The notes under the pieces were generated by a model. That model ran no database searches, had not been told where the DNA came from, and worked only from the letters and a program-made list of their open reading frames with translations. The position numbers were made by a program, and so were the translations under genes. A stretch of 64,000 nucleotides of DNA from Poecilobothrus nobilitatus (Eukaryota; Arthropoda; Insecta; Diptera; Dolichopodidae), in contig OX352774.1 of NCBI GenBank assembly GCA_947095535.1, forward strand, positions 7,626,001 to 7,690,000. The letters are read 5' to 3'. Of this stretch, positions 11,184 to 21,416 are shown piece by piece. Numbering within the stretch: the first letter of the stretch is position 1; every line of letters starts with the position of its first letter.

Positions 11184-12003
11184 TTTTTAGCACATTTCCA
11201 AAAAAAATTTTGAAGAAATGTGCTTATTAGTTTCACTCTGTCCGTCCGCCCGTACGTCTGTTTACAAAACTTCTACACCGTTAAAGATAGAGAAAAAAAA
11301 TTTTAACCATGGGTAGATCTCATAAAATACATAATTTTGTGGAACAACTTTTTCATGTAGCTCCTCCCATTACGGAGCTACACCTCCTCACACTTTGAAA
11401 AAGCCCTATTTTTAAATGCATATATCTTATGTTCTGCTTAAAATGTTTTCAATCTGAAAACGTCATTCGACAGGTATTTCTTTTATCTTTGTAAATTAAT
11501 ATTAAAATTATACAATTTTTTCAAATTTAGTATTTAAATTTACCGTTATGTGAAAACCAAATTTTGCATTATTTTTCTACTTTCATAACTCCGGCACGCT
11601 TCTAGATAGAGGCTTGAAATTTTGAGGCAAGAAAGAACTTTTAAAATTAGTATAAGTCTGCTCAGAAAATTTTTTTGGACCACTCCCTGTTTATGAGCTA
11701 TTAGGCCTCAAAAATTTAAAATTTGCTATTTTTAGACACCTGTAACTTAGGCACCTGTACAAATTTTTCTTCGGCAAGACATGAAATTTAAAGGTTCAAT
11801 AATATTTTTACGTGTGTTAACGGCTTTTTTTAGTTATATAGGATTCCAGAATTACGGCCCCTCAAAATTTCAAAAATGTCCTATTTTCAGATTTTTTCTT
11901 ATTACATTTTCAAAATTGTGTGCAAGTGAAAATTCTAAACAGTTTATATTGAATTTTGGAAATGTGCGCTTTTAAAAACCGTTGGTTTACATTCTACCTT
12001 GTT
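11184..12003 (+). repeat. Family A dispersed repeat, reference copy
   Basis: This is the best-preserved copy. It starts with AGCACATTTC, a spacer and GAAATGTGCT, a 10-bp inverted repeat that forms a terminal stem-loop. Then come TTTCACTCTGTCCGTCCGCC, TTTACAAAACTTCTACACCG, TACGGAGCTACACCTCCTCA, AAATTTACCGTTATGTG, CACCTGTAACTTAGGCACC, TTACGGCCCCTCAAAATTTC, and a closing GGAAATGTGCGC plus ACCGTTGGTTTACATTC. Two internal segments, ATTACGGAG..CCTATTTT near 11370-11415 and ATTACGGCCCC..CCTATTTTCAG near 11851-11890, look homologous, so the element seems to be an internal dimer. The open frame at 11781-11975 lies inside it and is incidental. I infer a non-autonomous mobile element of undetermined class. 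Confidence 0.85.
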
Positions 12004-12784
12004 GTTTTTATTTTAAAGACTTTTACATTACATTATATGGGCTATTCCAACAATTTAAGTATTTTCAAAATTTTATTTATTTATTATTCACATATCATTA
12101 TATACCTAATAATATAAAGTATATCTTAAAATACTTAAAATAACTGAGCTTAAAATAACCTTTTATTTAACGTTTATAGTTTTTATTGCATATTTTGACA
12201 AAAATAAAATTTTCATTTCAATTATTTTCTTTTTGTATTTTAATAATTTCATTTGAATTTTTTTTATGACCATTTTTCTGTTTTATATTTTATGAAAACA
12301 AAGTTAAATTAATTTTTTATTTTCAGGAACAAGACAAAAGAAAAAACTATAAAAATTTTTCCAGTTTTAAAAGAAAAGCATTTTTCTTTTATATCAAAAG
12401 CTAAAATTAATTTTCTCTTGTGAAAAAAGAAAACCCCCAAAAAAAATTGTACTTGACGTACTATTTTTTTTTTTACTTTTTTACATCGAAATCAGTAAAC
12501 AAAAATAAATTGTTTACAGTGATCCTGGTAAATGCCAAAATTATGTTTTTTAATCCTTTTTCAGAAAATTTGAATTTTCAATTAATCATTTTAAATTTAT
12601 ATTCCTCCATTATTGGGATTTCGTAGTTTAAAACTATCTTTTTTTTTTTAATTATATTTTTGATGATCAGTATATTATCCATATGGATCTTCATTTTTAA
12701 GAACTTTTCAAAGAGTTTAAATGATTTTATTATTCTTATTATTTTTTCGTTCAATCATTTCACAATTTTTTATTAAATCTTCTC
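12004..12784. other. A/T-rich DNA without a recognisable gene
   Basis: The open frame at 12420-12626 is F/K/N-rich and without a recognisable domain. I do not call it a gene. Confidence 0.5.
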
Positions 12785-12885
12785 TCTTAATGGAGGAACG
12801 GACGTGCGAACAGAGAAAGTGAAACTAATAGAAGCGAATTTGTCAGATTTTTTTTTTTTTGTAAAATGTGCTAAAAATCCTTAAT
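12785..12885 (-). repeat. Family A terminal fragment
   Basis: On the minus strand this is the start of family A only: TTTTTAGCACATTTTAC, then a TTAGTTTCACTTTCTCTG phrase and CGTCCGTTCC. The rest of the element is absent or unrecognisable. Confidence 0.6.
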
Positions 12886-13848
12886 TCCTTTGCCACAACA
12901 AAGCCAAAATATTGTTGTAGGTATGTATATATATTAAGATCACACAAATATTGCGGGATATGATTCAACGACGATCTTCAATAAAAAATCTTTATTGTTT
13001 TGTTTAGCTTGAAAATTTCTATTAAAAAATAATTTACAAAAGCAGAAACGTTAAATAACTGTGCGTTCAATACGATTTTTTTTGTAATGTTTGTAATATT
13101 ATTTTGTGATTTAATAAAGAAATTTACTTATTCCTCTTCTTCTTTATCATAACTTTAGCGTCTTATTTTCAGTAACTCCCCTATTCATATCGCTATCTCT
13201 CCACATTAAATTCTATCAAGTTCCATTTGATTTTGAAACTGTTTGTTTTCCTTTTTTTTTACGAGGGTCCATGGAAAATTTCAAAAGGCACCTAATGGAT
13301 ATGCTCGTGTTTATTCCGGACAGTGTTGGTAGTGATACCTTAACCAACCAAAACAAACCATAACAATTTTTAGATTGGAACTTTTAATACAAATGTATGA
13401 CAATAGCTGGTGTTTCGGATAAGGGTGTGGGAAGGAATCGTGGAAAAATAGAATTTAGGAAAATCTAAGATTATCTCAACTATGTTTTAATAAGTTATAA
13501 TATTATTATTTTCCTTTTTAAATAAATTCTTTTTTATTTTATTTTAATTTTGACCTAGACTGTTAATTTTTAGTTCAATTTGTACACTATTATATTTGCA
13601 TAATTTGTATTTTTACTGTCATAACTCTTTTATAATAAAATTTAACAAAGATATTTTGAAACGTTTTTATCGGACCTTAACATAATAGAAAAAAAAAATT
13701 TTATATAGTTATTATGTACTCGTATGGTTAAATAAATTCATATGTACCTAACGTAGTATATATGTATATGCCAATGTACATATGAATAAGTATATATGAT
13801 GCAAGTTTTTTTTTTGTTAAATTTTATTTTTAAAAATGTTGAATCTTT
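12886..13848. other. A/T-rich DNA with one G+C-richer patch
   Basis: There is no gene. The patch at about 13260-13450 has a less biased composition (GAGGGTCCATGG, GTGTGGGAAGGAATCG) and could be a remnant of an inserted or exonised sequence, but no long frame survives. Confidence 0.45.
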
Positions 13849-14672
13849 TTAGCACATTTTCAAAAAATTTTGAAAAAAATATTCTTATTAGTTTCACTCT
13901 GTCCGTCTGTTCGTCTGTCTGTCCGTCGGTCTACGTGTTTACAAAACTTCTACACCGTTTGAAATAAAGCAATGAAATTTTAACTACGGACAATTTTAAC
14001 TAACTAAGACATCGCCAAAAAACTGATTTTGTGGAACAACTTTATTCTGTAGCACCGATCCGTTGCGGATTTTCAGCCCTACAAAGTTCGAAAAAGCCCT
14101 ATCGTTTTTGTAAACGTGCTAAATTGTTATAACACAGGTTCTATAAGGCATATGTAAGGTTCTATACTAAATTGTTATAACACAGGTTCTATAAGGCAAT
14201 CTGAAAACGCCAAACGATAGCTGATTTTATAAACTTTATAAATATATACAAAATAAATATGTGGCTTTGTCATGCGGTATTTTAATATACTGTTATGTGA
14301 CACACAATTTTTGCGAAAATTGCGACGCCTTCTATCTTTCAAACGGTTCAACTTAGAAACTTAAAGTTTTCAGAGAAGTTAGATTTGTGGAAATAAGTAT
14401 GAGTCATTTCATACTTTTTAGGCACTACAAAAATTAAAGCACCAATATTATGCTTTTGTTTGTGTTAATAATTTTTCTTAATAATATAGGATTACCTTAG
14501 AATTGACGAAAGTGTGACTTGATTTTTTCACAATTTCCCTAACAAATAATTCTAATTTTATTCAATATACCTACTTAATATTTGTAGTACATAAATCTTT
14601 ACCAAAAACTAATTTTGGAAATGTGCTTTTTTTAAAAACCCTTGGTTTTTTCATTACTTGTTTATTTAAGTT
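13849..14672 (+). repeat. Family A dispersed repeat with a 48-bp internal duplication
   Basis: Family A landmarks appear in order: TTTTTAGCACATTTTC, TTTCACTCTGTCCGTCTG, TTTACAAAACTTCTACACCG, AAAAAGCCCTAT, and a closing AATGTGC...TTAAAAACC. A segment beginning CTAAATTGTTATAACACAGG occurs at 14119 and again at 14167, a local 48-bp tandem duplication private to this copy. Confidence 0.8.
14119..14199. repeat. 48-bp tandem duplication
   Basis: Both copies run from CTAAATTGTTATAACACAGG through CTATAAGGCA. The duplication lies within a family A element. Confidence 0.9.
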
Positions 14673-16537
14673 TTACTTTAAAACAAAAAAAAAAAATTAT
14701 TTTAAAGAAATTTTACGACCCACAGCGTTTTCAAAGATAAAATTAGTTTTATTCATTCCTCATTTTAGTTTTAATGATGAATTTTATAAAATGATGAGTA
14801 TAACAACATTTTAATAATAATAAAAATATGTTTAAAAGATTTTAAGTGTGAATTAAATTCTGACAATGACGTGTCATAGTCGTCGATTTTCTTTAAATCT
14901 TTAAGAAATAATATTCTGACCTTCTTCCATGTTAAGTGACAACTAATATCTGTTATGGGTAAAATAACTTAATGGGGAACTTTATTCTTAATGGCATCTT
15001 TTATGTTTAAAAGGGCACTATAAACTTAAAGTCTAATGATTATTGATACGTTAACTCAATCTTCATCAATACAAAAAGAAAAAGGTTTCTTTAAGTTTAA
15101 TATTAAAAACAATAGCTTGAAGCAACAGTACAGAACAATTGTTTAAATAAACTATCCTATTTAAAACCGTAATTCACTGTAATTAATTTTTAAATTTAAC
15201 TTCAATTTCACGTAGCTTCTTCGGATGGTAATTTGGCATATTTTATATTACCATAACTTACAATAACTTTTCGAATTTCGTATCGTGACATAATCATAAC
15301 ATATGAGAATAGCAGAATAGGAGCTATCCTCTAACATATTATACCTGAAATTTAATTGCCTCTAAATTACGAGATCTATTATAGAATTATTTCATATCCC
15401 CTCTTTGTTCCCTTTTTTTTCAGTTTTCATTTTTATTATTTAACTTTTGTAAATTTTATTTTGTTATAACTTTGATTTTTCGTATCCTTTTTTGATTGTT
15501 TTTTTTCGAGTTGTACGGTTAAACAAATTATTAATGCTAGAATAATTTTTTTCACAACACTCACATATTCATAAAAATATTTTTTATAACATTTTGAACT
15601 TCAAAATGTTTATTTTTTTGAATATCTACAAAATGGTTTTTGTTTTTTCCTTCTATTTTGGTTTACCTTTAAATAAAATAAATTTTGTTTTTAGTATTGC
15701 GATAATAATTATAGTATTCAAAAAGATTGAAAATTTTTGGTTACTTTTTATATACAAAATTATTTTATTAAATTCTCTAAAAAAAAATTTCATAAGAGGA
15801 TTTTTTTTCAAGAAGGAAGGAGGATTTTTTTTGAAAAGGAAGTTTCTTCAACTTTCATGTTCCCATACTCAATACAAAATAAACAAATTTACAAATAAAG
15901 TGCATAACAACGGAAATTATCCTCACATATTATTTCGGGTTTTTTGTAAACGGTTTACATGTTATTTTTTCACCTTTTTACTTCATTTTACAGCATTCTA
16001 ATGCTGATAAGATTTTTAACGGTACATACAATTTCTCATTATATTTGTGACACTATAAAGAAATCAAATCAAATAATATCGTAAATGTTCTAAAAGATGA
16101 TTTAATTTTATGGAAACAGCATAATGCATGCTCATGTGGGTGATGCATGCATGTTCATGCTGGTATCTTAGAAGTGATGCAATCCATCTGACTATGTATC
16201 AGATATTTATCTTAATATAAGCATCAGTTCTTATGTTCATTTAGTGAACTATTACAATTAACTGTAAGACAAAATTTACAAGTTTTAATATGCTTATAAA
16301 AGACACTAATTTTAGGAATGGAATCAAATTAAATAACTATTACAAATGTTGATTACTAATTATTTATGTTATTGATGCTAAAATAATAATTAACTAATCT
16401 AATTAAATTTAAAATCTTTACTAAACACCAATCGATTCTATAATTGCAAACATACACGTTAAATTGCAATTTGAGATTAATTATGTAGACTGCGAGAGTT
16501 AATCATACTTGCGTAAAGTTTAGCTGTCAGTGTTAGC
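14673..16537. other. A/T-rich DNA, low-complexity open frames only
   Basis: The 135-codon open frame at 15594-16001 is the second longest in the window. Its translation is dominated by F, I, K and L from T- and A-rich codons, with no domain, signal or conserved motif I recognise. I treat it as chance. A patch at 16115-16200 has an unusual cluster of ATGCATG and TTCATG motifs with direct and inverted similarity to each other. Confidence 0.5.
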
Positions 16538-16690
16538 TTTTTTATTTTTTTAGTGCATTTCCCTGCCACATAAATGTAACAAGGAAATTACACAGCCTTT
16601 CCTTTTCAGGCGGGGCTGCAAATATCGTAAGGAGGAATTACTCTTACGATTCAAACGCACTCTCCCTCGGTGTTTACAGCCTGTTGGTTT
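16538..16690 (-). mobile_element. SINE family 1, degraded head
   Basis: The T run plus TAGTGCATTTCCCTGCCACA marks the 3' end on the plus strand. The B-box region is visible in reverse complement as GTTTGAATCG, but the A-box end (about 16670-16690) is degraded. This copy is closest in its body to those at 17710 and 21250 (TGTAACAAGGAAATTACACA). Confidence 0.75.
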
Positions 16691-16917
16691 ATTAGTGTAC
16701 AAGATATACAGAAAAAATGTGGTCGTTTCCCAAAATTTTTTAGTATATTTAATATGGGTTTGTATTCAAAATTTAATTGAATGAGGATCTGAGGAAGTTC
16801 TTACGTCAAAGAGGTATTAATCGTGATATAAATCTATAGAAACTGAACACCAACTCTTTTCGAAAAGTTGCACTACAGACCTAAAGTTGAAACGCGGTTG
16901 TTCAGTGTACATCAATA

Positions 16918-17095
16918 AAAAAATTTAAAAAATGCCTGTCGAATGGCACTTTCAGATTGAAAAAATGTTAAGCAGAACATTCGATATACGCAGTTAAAAA
17001 TAGGTCTTTTTCAAAGTTTGAGGGCCTGTAGCTCCGTAATGGAAAGAGCTACATCAAAAAGTTGTTCTAAAACATTAATTTTTGTACCCATTTTT
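16918..17095 (-). repeat. Family A internal fragment
   Basis: On the minus strand it contains AGCTACAGGCCCTCAAACTT, the AAAAAGACCTATTTTTAAC block and a GAAAGTGCCATTCGACAGGC-type block of the 5' half of family A. Both ends are missing. Confidence 0.75.
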
Positions 17096-17600
17096 TTTTA
17101 TATCCATTTTAAATATTTTATAAGTTTCGAACTTTTCAGAATTCGATTTTATTTGCCAGGGAAAATCTATTTTTTAGAAAATATAGAAATTTGAAGTTCG
17201 GTAGTAAAAATTAAATCATATCTGTATTAAAAGAAATTAAAAAAGTATCCGAAACTTTAAAAAAAAAAACTATTTTTATACTTAGAAACTAAATGTTGTT
17301 TACTTCTTATACTCTTGTCATTGTTCTTCCAATCCTGGATTGAAAACTACAACAGTTTTTTCCGCTGATAAATAAGAAACTGATCAAAATTAATATATTA
17401 TAAATTTTTTTAATAAAATCCTTGTTTATATATTTAAGATATCTTATTATTATCTTATTCAAAGTATAACTCAACGGGCCTAAACTAGCCTAAATTGAAA
17501 GGGACTGCATCTCCAAACTTGAGCCAGTTCAAATCCATTGTGATACCTTAGATTAGTTTTTCACCTAACTAAACCATTGGAAGCTTATTAATTTGATAGG

Positions 17601-17785
17601 AATTTAATATTTTATTATTTCGTATTGATCCACCATATCTGATCCGCTTCTAAATGACTAAGAGTTTAAAATTATATTTATAATAATTGGAACTCTAAAA
17701 GTATAAATTTCTTTTTTTTGTGCATTTCCCTGCCTTATAAATGTAACAAGGAAATTACACAGCCTTTGCTATTCAGACTAAGGCT
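17601..17785. repeat. Left copy of a 3.5-kb-spaced direct repeat, containing a truncated SINE
   Basis: The block runs from AATTTAATATTTTATTATTT through CGTATTGATCCACCATATCT to a SINE family 1 3' end at 17710. It matches 21136-21323 with few differences. Because the same SINE sits at the same point in the same flanking sequence, the block was copied after the SINE insertion. The match ends abruptly inside the SINE at AAGGCT. Confidence 0.85.
17710..17785 (-). mobile_element. SINE family 1, 3' fragment
   Basis: The T run and TGTGCATTTCCCTGCC are followed by the AAATGTAACAAGG body. The tRNA-derived half is absent; the sequence diverges at the point where the direct repeat with 21136-21323 ends. 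It is not independently functional. Confidence 0.8.
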
Positions 17786-18290
17786 TATTACAAAACGCTA
17801 TAAATCGATTAAGTCCATCTACAAAAAATCGAAAAAGTTATTTAAGAAGAATTTCACCAATTTCTTTTTTTTTGAGCAAGAGGCGGATATTCACAGAAAA
17901 GGCGAAGATTGATTCCTCATCTTTCTTTCTAGTGATTCCTCACTAACTTTCTGGCATGACTGCCGATCGAACAGAGTGTTCCATTAAAACGTCTATTACA
18001 TTGTCGATATTGGGACGATTAAGGGATAAAAGTTTAGTTGGTCATTTAAGATCTAATATAAGTCAGCTCTGTTTGCCCACTGCAAGTATTAATCAGAATA
18101 TTTACATTTTTAATAAAAACTCCGAGATTCTCCTTTTCTGGAAAATTTTAAAGGTTTGTACCATTCCTAGAAGAATAATAATTCATTACAAGTGTCAATG
18201 TAACAGGTTTGTAAACATTAAAAGGTTCCCACTATATTTTACTAATTATCTCGTAAGTTGAATTTCTGATTTAAAATTTTTGAAAAACAA
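17786..18290. other. Gene-free spacer with one unassigned 101-codon frame
   Basis: The frame at 17956-18261 (plus) has a more balanced amino-acid composition at its start (MTADRTECSIKTSITLSILG) than other frames in the window. I recognise no domain in it, and the composition decays after about 45 residues. It might be a remnant of a mobile-element protein or chance. I do not call a gene. Confidence 0.35.
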
Positions 18291-18646
18291 ATCTAAATAT
18301 AATAAAAGACAAGTTGCTGCTGCTGAGTAGCGTGCCCTACTGTTATGTTAAATGTTAATTTAACAAATGTTATACTATTAAAAGAAAGAAACGTACATCT
18401 GATATTTACCCATATAACAGATAGAAAACAATGAATATTATAATGTTATGCTATGAAATGAAAGAAAAATCTAAATATAATAAAAGACAAGTTGCTGCTG
18501 CTGAGTAGCGTGCCCTACTGTTATGTTAAATGTTAATTTAACAAATGTTATACTATTAAAAGAAAGAAACGTACATCTGATATTTACCCATATAACAGAT
18601 AGAAAACAATGAATATTATAATGTTATGCTATGAAATGAAAGAAAA
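18291..18646. repeat. Two-copy 178-bp tandem duplication
   Basis: The unit starting ATCTAAATATAATAAAAGAC occurs at 18291 and again at 18469, and the two units look identical base for base over 178 bp, which suggests a recent event. Each unit contains GTTGCTGCTGCTGAGTAGCG and one copy of the 75-bp motif ending CATAACAGATAG-like that recurs through the array to 19970. Confidence 0.95.
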
Positions 18647-20160
18647 AACAAGGCAGTGTATAAATCAAAGTTTTTAAAGGTTCGGATTTTTAAGTAGAAT
18701 ATTATAAAATTGCAACAATATTTTTATTTAAATTTTGCTAAGTAACATTTTCTTAATTTTTTAAAAATTTTGCCATAATATAGTACAATTTTAGAATCAG
18801 AAGTTTAGCCCATAATATAAATATATGATTAAAATATGGGTATACATATATTAGATTTATTATTTTTTATATCGGCAACAGTTATTAATATGAATGAATG
18901 GACGTTAAACATAAACGAACAAAAAAAAATTCAAAATGTTCTATAGGTTATAATTTATATTTTTTAAATAGACTGATGTATAAATTTCATATTTAAAAAA
19001 AATAACAGAAAACAAAAAAAAAAAGTAAAATGTAATACTGCGAAGAAAAATAAAAACGAATAGAAAAAAAGAGAACAAAAATGTTACTTTGATTGTTTTT
19101 AAATATTTTTAAAGAAAAAAAGAACTATTAAAATGTTATGATTTTAAAAGAAAAAAACATACGTCTGATATTTACGTACCTACATAACAGAAAAAGGAAA
19201 AAAAAAATGTTATGCTATGAAAAGAACGAAAAGTCCATCTGATATTGAGGTACATAACAGATAGAAAAAAAGAAATATCAAAATGTTATGCTATGAAAAG
19301 AAAGAAAAAACAAGGCAGTGTATAAATCAAAGTTTTTAAAGGTTCGGATTTTTAAGTAGAACATTATAAAATTGCAATAATATTTTTATTTAAATTTTGC
19401 TAAGTAACATTTTCTTAATTTTTTAAAAATTTTGCCATAATATAGTACAATTTTAGAATCAGAAGTTTAGCCCATAATATAGATATATGAATAAAAATAT
19501 GGGTATACATATATTAGATTTATTATTTTTTATATAGGCAACAGTTATTAATATGAATGAATGGACGGTAAACATAAACGAACAAAAAAAAAATTCAAAA
19601 TGTTCTATAGGTTATAATTTATATTTTTTAAATAGACTGTATGTATAAATTTAATATTTAAAAAAAATAAAAGAAATACTTAGCGTACGTAAATAACAGA
19701 AAACAAAAAAAAAATAAATGTAATACTGCGAAGAAAAATAAAAACGAATAGAAAAAAAAGAGAACAAAAAATGTTACTTTGACTGTTTTTAAATATTTTT
19801 AAAGAAAAAAAGAACTATTAAAATGTTATGATTTTAAAAGAAAAAAACATACCTCTGATATTTACGTACATAACAGATAGAAAAAAGAAATATTAAATGT
19901 TATGCTATGAAAAGAAAGAAACGTACATCTGATATTTAGGTACATAACAGATAGAAAAAAAGAATTAAAATGTTATGCTATAAAAATAATGAAAAAACAA
20001 GGCAGTGCATAAATCAAAGTTTTTAAAGAGTTGCATTTTTAAGTAGAAATTATAAAAAAATAAAGCGGTGCGTAAAACCAAAGCTTTTAAAGGAGCGCAA
20101 TTTAAATTATAAAATCACAATTTTCAATTAAATTTTGAATGTGTAACATTTTCCTAATTT
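18647..20160. repeat. Higher-order tandem repeat, units of about 662 and 687 bp
   Basis: The phrase CAAGGCAGTG marks successive unit starts at 18649, 19311 and 19998. The first two units align along their length (AAAGGTTCGGATTTTTAAGT, GTGTAAATCAAAG-like, GGTATACATATATTAGATTT, GAATGAATGGACG blocks). The third breaks down after about 160 bp. Within each unit a motif of about 75 bp (ATGTTATGCTATGAAAAGAA ... CATCTGATATTTA ... ACATAACAGATAG) occurs twice near the end. Together with the two 178-bp units this gives six motif copies. It is non-coding, a satellite-like array with two scales of periodicity. Confidence 0.9.
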
Positions 20161-21135
20161 TATGCTTCTTTTATGATTTTTATTTTCTAAAACTTCAACA
20201 TTATATGCACAGCCAATTTTTATTGTTTTGCATAAAAGGTGCGTAAAACTTACGGTGTGAAGATTTTGTAGAGAAAGCGATAGATGAAGAGACAGAATAT
20301 TATTACGGATAGAGTAAAAATTTGTTTGAAAAATATAATAAAGAAAGTATTGAAGCATTTGCTATGGCAACCATAGAAAAATATAACAAGTGTACTATAT
20401 ATTATAATTAGGTAAATGCATCAGATCAGTGTAGTTTAGTTTCAAAATTATAAAGTTTGATACTGTATTTTTTTCGAAGCGAAAATTTTTGTTACTATTG
20501 GCAAAAATTTATTTACCATTGGTTTTTAATCCAACCTTTGGTTTTTTAATCCAAAGCTTGACAAAGAAATTTACAAGAGATTAGATTTATTAAATAATCA
20601 TTTTTATTACATTTTTGAAAGAAACTACTTCACAGCATCATTGACGTTTTTCATTATTTAAAACACTTTAGCAATAAATTTTACATTTATCAATATCTAA
20701 ATATAATACATATAAGTATTTGAATAAATTTACTAAAATTAAATTGTTCATAAAACTGAGGAAACTTTCACAAAAGCTATATTTTTCTACTTATACCCGT
20801 CGTATGACGGGCTTTTTTACTAGTATTTTATATTTTAGTAATCCCAATAAATTATTTATGTTATTTGTAAGCAAGAATTTTTTTATCCATTATTGTAATT
20901 TGTCGGTTGTCTATCCATTATTATAATTTTTTTTATTTTTTTTTCAATATTTCAACAATTCGATTCGATCAGCTCTATTATGCTGTACTTGTGGTTATCA
21001 AGTATTTTATTAAAATTTAAGTAATTAAATTCCAAAGAAACTCCATAGTAATGGTTATCAAATGGTAGGTAAATTGTTTAACTTTGGTTAAAATTGGTTG
21101 GTATAGCATATTACTTACTTTAAAAATTCGACTGA
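20161..21135. other. A/T-rich DNA; one family B-like hairpin
   Basis: There is no gene. At about 20797 the sequence TATACCCGTCGTATGACGGG forms a small hairpin (CCCGTC/GACGGG), like the terminal hairpin of family B at 46690-46714. The phrase TATCCATTATTGTAATTT-like recurs near 20885 and 20912. Confidence 0.5.
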
Positions 21136-21323
21136 AATTTAATATTTTATTATTTCGTATTGATCCACCATATCTGATCCACTTCTTAATGTCTAAGAGT
21201 TTAAAATTCTATTTATAATAATTGGAAATCTAAAAATATAAATTTCTTTTTTTTTTTGTGCATTTCCCTGCCACATAAATGTAACAAGCAAATTACACAG
21301 CCTTTCCTATTCAGGCTAAGGCT
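21136..21323. repeat. Right copy of the direct repeat flanking the tandem array
   Basis: This block matches 17601-17785, including the first part of the SINE. Its distance from the left copy is about 3.53 kb, so the tandem array at 18.3-20.2 kb lies between the two repeats. Confidence 0.85.
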
Positions 21324-21403
21324 GTACATGTCGTAAGGGGGAATTACTTTTACGACGTGTGTGGGATTTGAACCCACACTCTCTCGGCGTTTAGGCCCCC
21401 CCC
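21250..21403 (-). mobile_element. SINE family 1 with a perfect 13-bp target-site duplication
   Basis: On the minus strand, the B-box region GGGTTCAAATCCCACAC is intact, followed by the ACGACATGTACAGCC block, TTTATGTGGCAGGG and an A tail. The head is short: the A-box block is deleted, leaving a G run. TATAAATTTCTTT occurs on both sides (21237-21249 and 21404-21416), a textbook LINE-type target-site duplication that fixes both ends. The open frame at 21213-21422 is just this element read backwards. Confidence 0.92.
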
Positions 21404-21416
21404 TATAAATTTCTTT

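Noticed and set aside
15594..16001. 135-codon open frame as a gene
   Set aside because: The translation is built from F, I, K, L and N codons of A/T runs, with no domain, no balanced composition and no neighbouring gene signals.
17956..18261. 101-codon frame as a real protein
   Set aside because: Its start is less biased than other frames, but no domain is recognisable and the rest is low complexity. A homology search would decide.
18291..20160. CRISPR array
   Set aside because: The repeats are long (75-687 bp), spacers are not unique, and the composition is eukaryotic.
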